Position numbers and translations under genes: made by a program. The notes under the pieces are model-generated. The model was given only the letters and a program-made list of their open reading frames with translations. It searched no databases and was not told the origin of the DNA. A DNA stretch of 64,000 nucleotides from Janthinobacterium lividum PAMC 25724 (GTDB taxonomy: Bacteria > Pseudomonadota > Gammaproteobacteria > Burkholderiales > Burkholderiaceae_D). Below, one piece after another: positions 18,827 through 27,864 of the stretch. The stretch is taken from positions 1 through 64,000 of the forward strand of contig AHHB01000014.1 of the NCBI GenBank assembly GCA_000242815.2. Reading direction: 5' to 3'. How positions within the stretch are numbered: position 1 is the stretch's first letter; each line of letters starts with the position of its first letter.

Positions 18827-19305
18827 AGCCGTGCCGCCGCGCGCCACGGCGCCAGGATGGTGTCGCCGCCATCGAGCTGGCCTTGATCCTGCTGTTTTTC
18901 ATAGGGCTGTTGCCTTTCGTGCTCTTGTTCGGGCGCGCACTGCTGGTGTACACGGCCCTGCAAAAAAGTACGCACGATGCGGCGCGCTACCTGGCGACCA
19001 TGCCGCTGTCACAGATGGGCAGCATTGGCACGGCAACCCAGGGCGTTGCGTTTTCCCGGCAAATGGTGGTCGAGGCGATGGCCGAAAGCTGGCCGCACAT
19101 GGAGACCGTCCGGGTGATCGTGGACTGCGTGTACGCCGATGAGTCCTATAACTGCGGCAACTTCCCCACGGCACCGCTACAGGTGCGCATCAAGGTCGCC
19201 GTGGACATGCCGGTCGATTTCCTGCCCGAGCTGACGCGTAAATGGTTGCCGCAACTGGCGCCTATCCCGCTGCGGGCGAATGCGATATTGCGCTATGTCA
19301 ATTAA
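18823..19305 (+). CDS. tadE: TadE-family minor pseudopilin
   Basis: A 160-residue TadE-like protein. It has the DGVAAIELALILLFF sequence: a basic leader, Gly then Glu at +5 of a prepilin-like cleavage site, and a hydrophobic helix (about residues 15-40). The periplasmic part contains one Cys pair (IVDCVY, NCGNF). It should be processed by CpaA and aid pilus assembly. Its ATGA overlap with the TadG-like gene shows translational coupling. Confidence 0.88.
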   Translation: MKPCRRAPRRQDGVAAIELALILLFFIGLLPFVLLFGRALLVYTALQKSTHDAARYLATMPLSQMGSIGTATQGVAFSRQMVVEAMAESWPHMETVRVIVDCVYADESYNCGNFPTAPLQVRIKVAVDMPVDFLPELTRKWLPQLAPIPLRANAILRYVN

Positions 19306-19906
19306 CCTGTCTATCGAGCAGCGGCGGCAGCACCAGGGCGGCGTCTTCGCTGTCGAATTCGCCATGCTGGCGCTGCTGTTCTTTTTCTTCCTGTTTGCCA
19401 TGCTGGAAGTGGCGCGCGCCGTCTACATGTGGAACTTGGTGCACGAGATCACCCGGCGCGCGGCGCGCGCCGCCGCCGTCACCGATTTCAGCAATGCCGC
19501 TGCGCTGCAGGCGGTGCGCACGCACGCCGTGCTGCGCACTACGCCGGGCGCGTTGCCGCTCGGTGGCGGCCTTAGCGATGCGTATGTGCGCATCGACTAT
19601 CTGTCGCAGGCGGGCGGCGGCGCGTTGGCGGCAGTGCCGGTGACGGTCATGCCAGGCTGTCCGCAACGCAACCGCATCAACTGCCTGGACGATCCGCATG
19701 GTGCCAGCTGCATCCGCTTCGTGCGCGCGCGCCTGTGCGTGCCGAGCGACGATGTGCGCTGCGAGACAGTGCCGTACCGGCCCGTGCTGCCGCTGCTGGG
19801 GATGATGTTTCCCTCCGGCGCAGGGGCCATACGGTTGCCCAGCGCGGCCACCATGGCGGCGGCCGAGTCGCTGGGCTATCCGGACAATCCCGATTTTTGT
19901 CCATGA
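19295..19906 (+). CDS. tadF: TadE/TadF-family minor pseudopilin
   Basis: A 203-residue pseudopilin with GGVFAVEFAMLALLFFFF (cleavage-site Gly, then Glu and a hydrophobic helix, about residues 14-38) and a periplasmic domain with six Cys. It overlaps tadE by 11 bases when read from the ATG at 19295; an upstream ATG at 19280 is also possible and neither has a clear ribosome binding site. Position and architecture match tadF; the distinction from tadE is by order only. Confidence 0.82.
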   Translation: MSINLSIEQRRQHQGGVFAVEFAMLALLFFFFLFAMLEVARAVYMWNLVHEITRRAARAAAVTDFSNAAALQAVRTHAVLRTTPGALPLGGGLSDAYVRIDYLSQAGGGALAAVPVTVMPGCPQRNRINCLDDPHGASCIRFVRARLCVPSDDVRCETVPYRPVLPLLGMMFPSGAGAIRLPSAATMAAAESLGYPDNPDFCP

Positions 19907-19958
19907 GCGCCGATCCTCCGGCGCAGCCGAATATGTTGCCTTGAATGAAGGAGGGTTG

Positions 19959-21128
19959 ATGAAAGCCTTGATGATTAGCCGCGACGCCGGCTTGCATGAT
20001 GAAATCGCGGCGCAGGGTGCGGCCCGCATGCCGGTGCTGCGTCTGCTGGAGCGACGCAGCGGCCTGCGCGACGCCGTCGAGCGCATGTTGCCCGAAGCGC
20101 CGGAATTGGTGATCGTCGATGCCAGCGGCCTTGACGCCGACGAGGCGGACTTGCTGGAACGGCTGGCGCGCCAGTATCCGCTGGCCGTGCTGATGCTGCT
20201 TACGCGCGGCCAGCAGCAGGATGTGCTGATCCGCGCCATGCGCGCCGGCATGCGCGAAGTGCTGCAACTACCGCTGGTGCACAAGGCCTTCCATGAAGCG
20301 ATGGACCGTGTCGATATCCAGGCCGGCGTGACGCAGATGCGCGATGGCAAGGTCCTCGCTTTCATCTCGTGCAAGGGCGGCAGCGGCGCTACCTTTTTGT
20401 CGACGAATTTTTCCTACGCGCTGGCAAGCCTGGCCGGTTGCAAGGTGCTCTTGATCGACCTGCACGGCCAGTTCGGCGACGCTACCTTGTATGTCTCGGA
20501 CCAGAAACCGGCCATGACCCTGTCCGACATTTGCGCGCAGATCGCGCGCATGGATGGCGCTTTTCTCGCCTCGTGTCTGGTGCATGTGACGCCCAATTTT
20601 GGCGTGCTGGCGGCGGCCGACGACCCGGCGCACAAGGTCGATATGCAGCCCGATCACATGGACCGCATCCTGGCCGTGGCGCGCCAGCACTATGATTACA
20701 TTGTGCTCGACGTGGGGCGCCAGATCGATGCGCTGTCGCTGCGCGCACTCGACAACGCCGACGCCATCTATCCGGTGCTGCAGTTGGCCTTGCCTGACAT
20801 CCGCGATGGACGCCGCCTGCTCGACATTTTCCGCTCGCTCGGTTATCCGGCCGAGCGTTTGCGCCTGATCGTCAATCGCTATGAAAAGGGCGGGCGCCTG
20901 CGCCTGGCGGACCTGGAGCAAGCGCTGGGCGCGGAAGTGGTGCATACGGTGCCCAACGATTACATCGCCGCCACCGATTCCGTCAACCAGGGCATTGCGC
21001 TGCTGCGGTTGTCGCGCACCAGCGCCGTGGCGCGCAGCCTGGCCGAATTGGTGGAACTGGTGACGGCGCGCCGCGTGACGGAAAGCCGCGGCCTGTTCGA
21101 CCGCCTGTTCAGCCGCAGCGAGGTTTGA
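19959..21128 (+). CDS. cpaE: CpaE/TadZ pilus localisation ATPase-like protein
   Basis: A 389-residue protein begun at the ATG at 19959, placed just after GGAGGG. Residues about 1-115 look like a receiver-like domain and about 130-370 like a ParA/MinD fold. The deviant Walker A reads CKGGSGATFLST: the usual signature Lys of the GKT triplet is Ala, as often seen in CpaE/TadZ, so ATPase activity may be weak or absent. Its role is polar placement of the Tad machine. Next gene: cpaF. Confidence 0.92.
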   Translation: MKALMISRDAGLHDEIAAQGAARMPVLRLLERRSGLRDAVERMLPEAPELVIVDASGLDADEADLLERLARQYPLAVLMLLTRGQQQDVLIRAMRAGMREVLQLPLVHKAFHEAMDRVDIQAGVTQMRDGKVLAFISCKGGSGATFLSTNFSYALASLAGCKVLLIDLHGQFGDATLYVSDQKPAMTLSDICAQIARMDGAFLASCLVHVTPNFGVLAAADDPAHKVDMQPDHMDRILAVARQHYDYIVLDVGRQIDALSLRALDNADAIYPVLQLALPDIRDGRRLLDIFRSLGYPAERLRLIVNRYEKGGRLRLADLEQALGAEVVHTVPNDYIAATDSVNQGIALLRLSRTSAVARSLAELVELVTARRVTESRGLFDRLFSRSEV

Positions 21129-21185
21129 CGGGACGGCAGATGACTGATATCAAGGCTCCCGCCGGGGGCCATCATGGGAGCCGAG

Positions 21186-22532
21186 ATGACTTTACGCGAA
21201 CGCCTGGCGGCGAATGAAACGGTGCGCCCCGTCAGCAACGGGCAAGGGGCGCTGGCGCTGCACGCCTACCAGGAACTAAAGAAGAGCATGCACCAGACGA
21301 TACTCGACCGCATCGACCTGGAACGCTTGAAACGCCTGACGGCCGAGCAGTTCAAGCACGAGCTGGCGCTGCTGGTGCAGCGCGTGATCGAGGAAGAGCG
21401 CATCGTGCTGAACCAGCATGAGCGACATAGCCTGGTGCTCGATATCCAGTACGAGATGCTGGGCTTTGGTCCGCTGGAACCCTTGCTGGCCGATGCCAGC
21501 GTGTCCGATATCCTCGTCAATACCTGCGACAAGGTGTATGTCGAACGGGGCGGGCGGCTGCAGTTGACGGACGTGACCTTTCACGATAATGCGCATCTGA
21601 TGAAGATCATCGAAAAAATCGTCTCGCGCGTGGGACGACGCGTCGATGAATCGAGCCCGATGGTCGATGCGCGCCTGCCCGATGGCTCCAGGGTCAACGC
21701 CATCATTCCGCCATTGGCCGTCGATGGGCCTATCCTGTCGATCCGCCGCTTTGCCGTGCAACCTTTGAGCATCGCCAACCTGCTCGACTACAAAAGCTTG
21801 ACGCCGCCCATGGTGCAGGTGCTGCAGGCGCTGGGCCAAGCCAAGGTGAATATCTTGATCTCGGGCGGCACGGGCAGCGGCAAGACGACCTTGCTCAACG
21901 TGCTGTCCGGTTTCATTCCCGGAAGCGAGCGCATCGTCACCATCGAGGATGCGGCCGAACTGGCGCTGCGCCAGCCGCATGTGGTGCGCCTGGAAACGCG
22001 GCCGCCGAATATCGAGGGCAAGGGAGACGTGAGCCAGCGCGCGCTGGTGCGCAACGCGCTGCGCATGCGCCCCGATCGCATCATCCTGGGCGAGGTGCGC
22101 GGCGCCGAGGCACTCGACATGCTGCAGGCGATGAACACGGGCCATGAGGGTTCGCTGGCGACCATCCATTCGAACACGGCGAGGGACGCGTTGGCGCGGC
22201 TGGAAAACATGGTCGGCATGGCTAATGTGAACTTGACGCCGCGCGCCACGCGCCAGCAGATTTGCTCGGCCGTGACGGTGGTGATGCAAGTGTCGCGTCT
22301 GACAGACGGCGCGCGCAAGCTCGTCAGCCTGCAGGAAGTGACGGGCATGGAAGGCGACATCATCGCCATGCATGAAATCTTTCGCTTCGAGCAGACGGGG
22401 GTGGATGCCGACGGCAAGGTGCAGGGTCACTTCTGCGCCACGGGCGTGCGGCCTCGCTTCATGGAGCGCCTGCGCATGTTTGGCGCGCCGGTGCCCGATA
22501 GTGTCTTCGACCCGGATCGTATTTATGCCTAA
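21186..22532 (+). CDS. cpaF: Tad pilus secretion ATPase CpaF/TadA
   Basis: A 448-residue type II/IV secretion-type ATPase that powers pilin polymerisation. I chose the ATG at 21186, which has GGGAG seven bases upstream; an ATG at 21174 would add four residues. The N-terminal domain (about 20-150) is followed by the core (about 150-390) with Walker [13 protein letters not shown] near 230, an Asp box, Walker [17 protein letters not shown] and the His box [11 protein letters not shown]. The family is CpaF-type (no GspE N-terminus). It sits 11 bases ahead of tadB. Confidence 0.95.
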   Translation: MTLRERLAANETVRPVSNGQGALALHAYQELKKSMHQTILDRIDLERLKRLTAEQFKHELALLVQRVIEEERIVLNQHERHSLVLDIQYEMLGFGPLEPLLADASVSDILVNTCDKVYVERGGRLQLTDVTFHDNAHLMKIIEKIVSRVGRRVDESSPMVDARLPDGSRVNAIIPPLAVDGPILSIRRFAVQPLSIANLLDYKSLTPPMVQVLQALGQAKVNILISGGTGSGKTTLLNVLSGFIPGSERIVTIEDAAELALRQPHVVRLETRPPNIEGKGDVSQRALVRNALRMRPDRIILGEVRGAEALDMLQAMNTGHEGSLATIHSNTARDALARLENMVGMANVNLTPRATRQQICSAVTVVMQVSRLTDGARKLVSLQEVTGMEGDIIAMHEIFRFEQTGVDADGKVQGHFCATGVRPRFMERLRMFGAPVPDSVFDPDRIYA

Positions 22533-22543
22533 GGAGTGGTGTC

Positions 22544-23521
22544 ATGGACCTGGTGTTCTACGGCTTTGCCGTGCTGCTGTTTGCCGCCTGCATCCTACTG
22601 GTGGAAGGCGCCTGGCTGTGGTGGTCGGGCACGCATGGCAGCGCGGCACGGCGCATCAACCGGCGCTTGCGGCTGATGGTGGCGCGCGGCGAGGCGGGCG
22701 GCGAGCGCGTTTCCATCCTCAAGCAGCGCCGCTATGCGCGTGCGCCCGGCCTGGAGCGTTTGCTGCGGCGCGCGCCGCAGGCGGCGCAGCTCGACCACCT
22801 GCTGCTGCAATCGGGCTTGTCCTGGTCGGTAGCGCAATTCATCGGCGTTACCGGCGCCCTGTTGCTGGCAGCGCTGCTGCTGTTGGCAGCCTGCTCCATA
22901 CCTTTGCCGGGGGCCTTGCTGCTGCTGTCCGGCGCCGTCAGCGCACCGTGCCTGTGCGTGCTGCGCGCGCGCGCGGCGCGGCTGAAAAAGATCGAGGCGC
23001 AATTGCCGGAAGCGGCCGATTTCCTGGCCCGCGCGCTGCGCGCCGGGCACTCATTTTCGAATGTATTGCAGATGGTGGGCGACGAACTCAATGAACCGAT
23101 CAGCGGCGAATTCAGGATGGCGCACGAGGAAATCAATTACGGCGTGCCGATGAACGAGGCGTTGCAAAACCTGGCTGCGCGCATTCCGCTGACGGACTTG
23201 CGCTACCTCGTCATCGCCGTGCTGGTGCAGCGTGAATCGGGCGGCAATCTGGCTGAAGTGCTGGTCAGCATCGCGCGCATCATCCGCGCACGCTTGAAGT
23301 TGCTGGGGCAGGTGCGCGTGCTGTCGGCCGAGGGGCGCATGTCGGCCTGGGTGCTGGGACTGATGCCGGTGGTGATGATCGGCGTCATGGCGCTGGTAAA
23401 TCCGCAATACATCCGCCTGCTGTGGACCGACCCTGCCGGCATCAAGCTGCTGTGGTATGCGGCCGGCATGGTGGCGCTGGGCGTGCTCTGGATGCGCAAT
23501 GTCATGCGCATCCGCATTTAA
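22544..23521 (+). CDS. tadB: Tad pilus inner-membrane protein TadB
   Basis: A 325-residue polytopic protein with a T2SSF-type domain (about residues 155-285), which includes QLPEAADFLARALRAGHSF and RESGGNLAEVLVSIA. Membrane segments lie near 2-22, 95-135 and 265-320. With TadC it forms the inner-membrane platform on which CpaF acts. It starts 11 bases after cpaF. Confidence 0.94.
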   Translation: MDLVFYGFAVLLFAACILLVEGAWLWWSGTHGSAARRINRRLRLMVARGEAGGERVSILKQRRYARAPGLERLLRRAPQAAQLDHLLLQSGLSWSVAQFIGVTGALLLAALLLLAACSIPLPGALLLLSGAVSAPCLCVLRARAARLKKIEAQLPEAADFLARALRAGHSFSNVLQMVGDELNEPISGEFRMAHEEINYGVPMNEALQNLAARIPLTDLRYLVIAVLVQRESGGNLAEVLVSIARIIRARLKLLGQVRVLSAEGRMSAWVLGLMPVVMIGVMALVNPQYIRLLWTDPAGIKLLWYAAGMVALGVLWMRNVMRIRI

Positions 23522-23539
23522 CAAGATGGAGAAAACGTC

Positions 23540-24478
23540 ATGACTGGCCCGCAATTGCTGTTTTTGTTGATCGTCTTTGCCGTGGTGGTGACGCTGGCCC
23601 TGCTGGCGTGGCTGATCTTCTTTCCTGGCACCTTGCGCCAGCGCCTGTTTGGCACCATGACGCCGGCCGCCAGCGATGCGGTGGCCGACACTGGGTGGGC
23701 CGAGCGGGTGGCGCGCGTGGCGCAGCCGTTCAGCAAGCTGTCGCTGCCGGAAGAAGGTTGGGAGCGCTCGCCGCTGCGCACGCGCTTCATGAACGCGGGC
23801 TGGCGGCAAGCGAGCGCGCCAGCCTTGTATTTTGCGGCGAAAACCGTGCTGGCCCTGCTGTTGCCCAGCATGCTGGGGCTGTATGCCGCCAGCGCCATGG
23901 CCGCGCAGTTGCGCAGCGTGCTGCTGTTGCTGCTGTGCGTCAGCGCCACCATCGGCTACTACCTGCCCAACCTGGTGCTGGTCAGCACGGCCAAGCGGCG
24001 CCAGCGCGATATTTTTGAAAACATCCCCGATGCGCTCGACTTGCTGACCGTGTGCGTGGAAGCGGGCCTGAGCCTGGAGCGCGCGCTGGTCAAGGTGGCG
24101 GGCGAAATCCACATCAAAAGCGTGGTGCTGGCGCAGGAATTGCAGCTGGTGCTGATGGAAATGCGCGCCGGCTTTTCCAAGGAAAAGGCGCTGCGCAACC
24201 TGGCCCTGCGCAGCGGCGTGGAAGATGTCGACACCCTCGTCGCCATGCTGATCCAATCGGAACGCTTCGGCACCAGCATGGGCGATTCGCTGCGCGTGCA
24301 TTCGGAAAACCTGCGCAGCAAGCGCAGCCTGCTGGCCGAGGAGGCAGCAGCGAAGATCGCCTTGAAATTACTGTTCCCGCTGATTTTTTGCGTCTTTCCC
24401 ACCCTGATGCTGGTGCTCATGGGGCCGGCCGTGATCGAAGTCTATCGCGTGCTCGTGCCGGCCATGGCCAGCCGCTGA
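23540..24478 (+). CDS. tadC: Tad pilus inner-membrane protein TadC
   Basis: A 312-residue homologue of TadB: an N-terminal membrane segment (about residues 3-28), a central pair (about 95-150), a T2SSF domain (about 165-295) and a C-terminal helix. The motifs IPDALDLLTVCVEAGLSLERAL and AMLIQSERFGTSMGDSLRVHSE are typical of TadC. It completes the platform with TadB and ends 11 bases before the TadD-like gene. Confidence 0.94.
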   Translation: MTGPQLLFLLIVFAVVVTLALLAWLIFFPGTLRQRLFGTMTPAASDAVADTGWAERVARVAQPFSKLSLPEEGWERSPLRTRFMNAGWRQASAPALYFAAKTVLALLLPSMLGLYAASAMAAQLRSVLLLLLCVSATIGYYLPNLVLVSTAKRRQRDIFENIPDALDLLTVCVEAGLSLERALVKVAGEIHIKSVVLAQELQLVLMEMRAGFSKEKALRNLALRSGVEDVDTLVAMLIQSERFGTSMGDSLRVHSENLRSKRSLLAEEAAAKIALKLLFPLIFCVFPTLMLVLMGPAVIEVYRVLVPAMASR

Positions 24479-24489
24479 AAGGAGCTTGC

Positions 24490-25560
24490 ATGCGCTTGAC
24501 ACTCTCCTGCCTGGCCGTCGCCTGCGTCGGTCTGGGCCAGCTTGCCTGTACCACGCAATTGGCCCATGCACCGGTGCCCGCGTGGTCTGATGCCGATGCC
24601 GCGTATGTGGCGGGGCGCACGCATTTCGAACGGGGCGACTTGCCTGCCGCGCAAGTGGCCTATGAGCAAGCACTGCGCCATGCACCGCGCCATGTGAATG
24701 CGCGCAATGGCCTGGCGGTGCTGCACGCGCAGCGCGGCGAGCACGTCGCTGCCATTGCGCACTGGCAGGCGCTGACGCAGCAAGCGGGCATGGCGCGGCC
24801 GCAGCAAGCCTATCTGTTCAGCAATCTTGGCCATGCCTATTATCTGAGCGGGCGCGACGCGCAAGCCTTGCCCGCGCTCGAGCAAGCGTGTTTGCTGGAT
24901 CCGCTCAATGCACTGGCTTGGCAACACTTGGCGCAGGTGCTGGAACGCCAGGGACAGCATGAGCGCGCCGCCATCATGCGGCGCCAGGCTGCCAGCTTGC
25001 AGGAACACGACTTGCGACGCGACATGGCTGTATTGCGCGGCACGGCGCCGCCGCAGTCCGCACCGGCACCGGCCCAGGAGATGCCCGCCATGGCGCGCGT
25101 GGAGATCACGCAGCGCGATGGCATGGCCCAGCTGCAGCGCCTGCCGGCGGCGCGCAGCCTGCCCGCTAGCGCCTTGGTGCAATTGTTGCCGCTGCGACCC
25201 ATGCCGGTGGCAGGCGCGCCGCCGCCGCGCCTGGAAATTGTGAATGGCAATGGCGTGCCTGGCTTGGCCGCCGCCCTGGCGCGCAGCCTGGCAGGCGATC
25301 CCGTGCAGGTGGTGCGCCTGGCTAATGAAACCAGCTTCCAGGTGGCGCGCACGCGCGTCGAACATCGTCCCGCGCAAGCGCAGGCGGCGCGCCGGCTGGC
25401 CCGGCAACTGGGTGGCCAGGTGCAGACCCTGGCTGCCGATTGCCCTGCCAGCGAGCTGCGCCTGGTACTCGGGCGCGACCTGAGCGATCCGGCCATGTTG
25501 CACCGCTATTATTTGCAGCAACTGCAACTGGCGCGCCAGGCGTTGGCACGGCTCGGTTGA
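24490..25560 (+). CDS. tadD: TadD-like TPR lipoprotein with C-terminal LytR_C domain
   Basis: A 356-residue lipoprotein begun at the ATG at 24490 behind GGAG. The hydrophobic signal and lipobox (GQLAC, Cys near 20) are followed by TPR repeats (about residues 40-175), giving the TadD pilotin-like part that helps the secretin assemble. Unusually, residues about 245-330 (LEIVNGNGVPGLAAALARSL, then RPAQAQAARRLARQLG) match the LytR_C domain, which is normally found at the end of LytR-CpsA-Psr proteins and some envelope lipoproteins. The fusion may tether TadD to the cell wall. It ends the operon. Confidence 0.88.
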   Translation: MRLTLSCLAVACVGLGQLACTTQLAHAPVPAWSDADAAYVAGRTHFERGDLPAAQVAYEQALRHAPRHVNARNGLAVLHAQRGEHVAAIAHWQALTQQAGMARPQQAYLFSNLGHAYYLSGRDAQALPALEQACLLDPLNALAWQHLAQVLERQGQHERAAIMRRQAASLQEHDLRRDMAVLRGTAPPQSAPAPAQEMPAMARVEITQRDGMAQLQRLPAARSLPASALVQLLPLRPMPVAGAPPPRLEIVNGNGVPGLAAALARSLAGDPVQVVRLANETSFQVARTRVEHRPAQAQAARRLARQLGGQVQTLAADCPASELRLVLGRDLSDPAMLHRYYLQQLQLARQALARLG

Positions 25561-25576
25561 CACGCCTCTGCTGGCG

Positions 25577-25605
25577 TAAAAACGCGGCGCCTTGGCGGGC
25601 GCCGC
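25577..25605. terminator. GC-rich hairpin after the Tad operon
   Basis: An 8-bp stem (25584-25591 with 25598-25605) follows the TadD-like stop. The T run lies on the minus-strand side, so as an intrinsic terminator it works best leftward; it may still stabilise the end of the Tad transcript. Confidence 0.55.
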
Positions 25606-25748
25606 CCATGTTGAATATGCCGCTTGGGCAGTGGATCAGGAAAATGCCCCAGCGTCCGAGCACGCCACAGCGCGGCAGCACGTCGTGCAATGCGCGAAAG
25701 CAAGCCAGGTCTTCGGGCAGCAGCGTGTCGACGGCGGTAAAATAAGCC

Positions 25749-26060
25749 ATGGCAAACAAACCCCCCACCTTCCCCGGCGCACGCACGGGTCGCGGCCAGG
25801 TCCTGGCCGTATTGCTGTCGCACCGCGACCAGTCCGGTGCCGAACCGCTGCAAGGCCGCGTCTCCCTGGCCGCCATCGTCAAGGCGCTCAAACGCAAATA
25901 CCACTGGCCCATCGAAACGCACAGCTTTCCCGCCAACACGCAGGATGGCCGCGCCAGCTGGGCGACCGTGTACAGCTTGCCGGAAAAAGTGATTTACGCC
26001 GCACTGGAGGCCGGTGGCCGCGAGTGGCTGGAGAGCCGGGGAGGGGACGGGCGGCGGTGA
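25749..26060 (+). CDS. Small winged-helix-like protein of unknown function
   Basis: This 103-residue protein has an N-terminal basic, Gly-rich start and a central region (about 25-85) that looks like a small winged helix (VSLAAIVKALKRKYHWPIET, then VYSLPEKVIYAALEAGG). It has no signal peptide. It starts at the ATG at 25749 without a strong ribosome binding site. Such proteins occur in phage and mobile regions, but no further evidence is available here. It stops just before a convergent gene. Function unknown. Confidence 0.6.
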   Translation: MANKPPTFPGARTGRGQVLAVLLSHRDQSGAEPLQGRVSLAAIVKALKRKYHWPIETHSFPANTQDGRASWATVYSLPEKVIYAALEAGGREWLESRGGDGRR

Positions 26061-26078
26061 GTGTGTCGCCTTGCTGTT

Positions 26079-26750
26079 CTAGTTACAAACGGTCGACGGT
26101 CCTTCTTTGTAATTCGGATCCCGGTAACCGACCAAGATTTCTCCCAGCATGTCGCCGCGCGCCAGCGCCTTGGCCAGTACCCGGTCGGTTCCGCGTTTGG
26201 TCAGATACGCATACACGCGTCGTGCGTGACACGCGTCGATCGCAGCAATCTCCCAGATTTCAATCTTGCTGTTGCTCGCACCACCGGCGCGCGTGGTGTC
26301 CGTGGCCGACAAGATCCCCCACGGATTGCTATCGAGCGGATCGGCGCCGCCTTCCATTGCAGTGACGGTGGTGCGCGGGAATACGCAGTCATTCGGGCAG
26401 TTGGCGACCGTCATCAAGGTGCCGGTTTCCTTCAACACCGTTTTGTTGGTGGCGGTGTCTGTCTGACTTTCCACATCGGGAATGCAGCCATATTGATTCA
26501 CGGTAGCGTCACCAAAATACTTGCTGCCACGGCCTTTCTGGAACACCAACAAGAGCATGTATTGATGGGGTATGAGCTTATTGGAGGGTTGATCGCTCAC
26601 GGGGCCAAGCGCGCCGGATGCGCATTTCGGTGAGAGCTGCTTATGAACGATCGGTATTTGCGGCGTTCCTGGCGCGGCGACGGACGCATGGGAGAAGGCT
26701 GCAACTAAGGAAAGTGCGGCCAGGAGCTGGCATGTGAAGGATATGGACAT
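26079..26750 (-). CDS. Secreted protein of unknown function
   Basis: Starting at the ATG at 26750 (AAGGAAAG ribosome binding site), this is a 223-residue protein. The signal peptide (about residues 3-24, ending VAAPG) is clear, and the mature chain has six Cys (SPKCAS, YGCIPD, NCPNDC, DACHAR, TVCN), which could form disulfides. It has no recognised domain. It ends 18 bases from the convergent small gene. A longer minus-strand frame upstream to 27257 overlaps the binding-protein gene and is not real. Confidence 0.65.
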   Translation of the reverse strand: MSISFTCQLLAALSLVAAFSHASVAAPGTPQIPIVHKQLSPKCASGALGPVSDQPSNKLIPHQYMLLLVFQKGRGSKYFGDATVNQYGCIPDVESQTDTATNKTVLKETGTLMTVANCPNDCVFPRTTVTAMEGGADPLDSNPWGILSATDTTRAGGASNSKIEIWEIAAIDACHARRVYAYLTKRGTDRVLAKALARGDMLGEILVGYRDPNYKEGPSTVCN

Positions 26751-26874
26751 GACTTTCCTTGAGAAGGGGAGTTCAAAATAGGGAAACTTAATCATTGAAA
26801 CATTTTCTATAAGGTAAGACAATGTAATTCTACTGTCGTCTTTTGATGTGCTGACACGGGAGTGCCTGCAAGAA

Positions 26875-27864
26875 ATGTCGCCAGATAAAATGAAGCCTCC
26901 ATGCAGGATGCGTCGGTTGTTAATTGCCGTTGCGGCTGTTCCCATCCTCGTGCACGGGCGGGCAAGCCCTCGTTTCCACATTGCTTGCCTGTCGTCATCC
27001 CGGCAAAGCACGACGGCGTTCGATGCCTTCCAGGCTGCGTTTGGCGCACACGATCCAGCCATGGCGGTCCAGGTGCGCTTTACCCACGCGTTCGCTGACT
27101 TTGATCCGCAACGCTTGCGCCATCTTGCGCTCAAGCTCGACGCTGCGGACCCAGATTTGATTCTCTGCTTCGACTTTGATGCGGCGCAGGCGGTCTTGAG
27201 CGCGCGCGGAAAAACCGAGATTCCAGTGGTATTTCGTGCCCACGATGATCCCGTCAAGCGTGGCCTCGTCGATAGTTACTCCCGTCCGGGGCGAGGTATG
27301 ACCGGAATCACTACCTTTCGCTGCATCGACGACAAACTGGTGGAGATCATGCGCGACGCCTTGCCGGCAGCCCGGCGGATTGGTTTTATGCGCGACGCCA
27401 GCATCCCCGACGGTGGCTGTCATGTGAAAGCGCAGGAATATGCGCGCAAGCGTGGCGTCGAGTTGCTCGACTACAGTGTGTCGGCGCAGACGGACTTGCC
27501 GGCCCTGCTCGCGCGAATCGGATATGCCAAGCCGGACGCCGTGATTGTTTCTGCCACTGCAATAACGTGGAATGGACGCCGTGACGTGATTGCGAAGATG
27601 GATGCCCTCGCCTTACCCGCTCTGTATGAGGCGCAGGTGTTTGTCGATGATGGGGGGCTGATGTACTTTGGTGCAGTGCAATCGGACGCTTACATGCGCC
27701 TGGCCCGTGCTGTCGCCCATGTCCTTCGAGGTGGCAAAGCCGGTGAATTCCCGGTCAGCCGGCCAGTCCAGTTCGAATTGCTCATCAACTTCAAGGCCAA
27801 GCACGCGCATTCCTACGCCCTCAGCGCCGAGATTTTACGCCGTGCCGACCGGATACTCGAGTGA
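26875..27864 (+). CDS. Periplasmic ABC-type substrate-binding protein (ABC_sub_bind family)
   Basis: A 329-residue protein with an N-terminal membrane or signal segment (LLIAVAAVPILVHG, about residues 12-25) and a two-lobed periplasmic binding fold (about 30-320) like that of ABC_sub_bind (PF04392) proteins, e.g. PDAVIVSATAITWNGRRDVI. Starts at 26848, 26875 and 26890 are all possible. No ABC permease or ATPase gene is adjacent. Instead it overlaps the histidine kinase gene by 4 bases (GTGA), so it probably hands a ligand signal to that sensor rather than transporting. Confidence 0.78.
   Translation: MSPDKMKPPCRMRRLLIAVAAVPILVHGRASPRFHIACLSSSRQSTTAFDAFQAAFGAHDPAMAVQVRFTHAFADFDPQRLRHLALKLDAADPDLILCFDFDAAQAVLSARGKTEIPVVFRAHDDPVKRGLVDSYSRPGRGMTGITTFRCIDDKLVEIMRDALPAARRIGFMRDASIPDGGCHVKAQEYARKRGVELLDYSVSAQTDLPALLARIGYAKPDAVIVSATAITWNGRRDVIAKMDALALPALYEAQVFVDDGGLMYFGAVQSDAYMRLARAVAHVLRGGKAGEFPVSRPVQFELLINFKAKHAHSYALSAEILRRADRILE

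Noticed and set aside
21276-22430. Long minus-strand frame of 384 codons within cpaF
   Set aside because: It is antisense to a well-recognised ATPase with Walker motifs; its composition (His, Gln and Arg rich) is not protein-like.
23051-24301. Long minus-strand frame across tadB and tadC
   Set aside because: It is antisense to two clear membrane proteins, with His and Gln-rich nonsense text.
25607-25750. Minus-strand frame reading from an ATG that shares bases with the start at 25749
   Set aside because: It looks partly protein-like, but it runs into the tadD gene in antisense and no ribosome binding site supports it.
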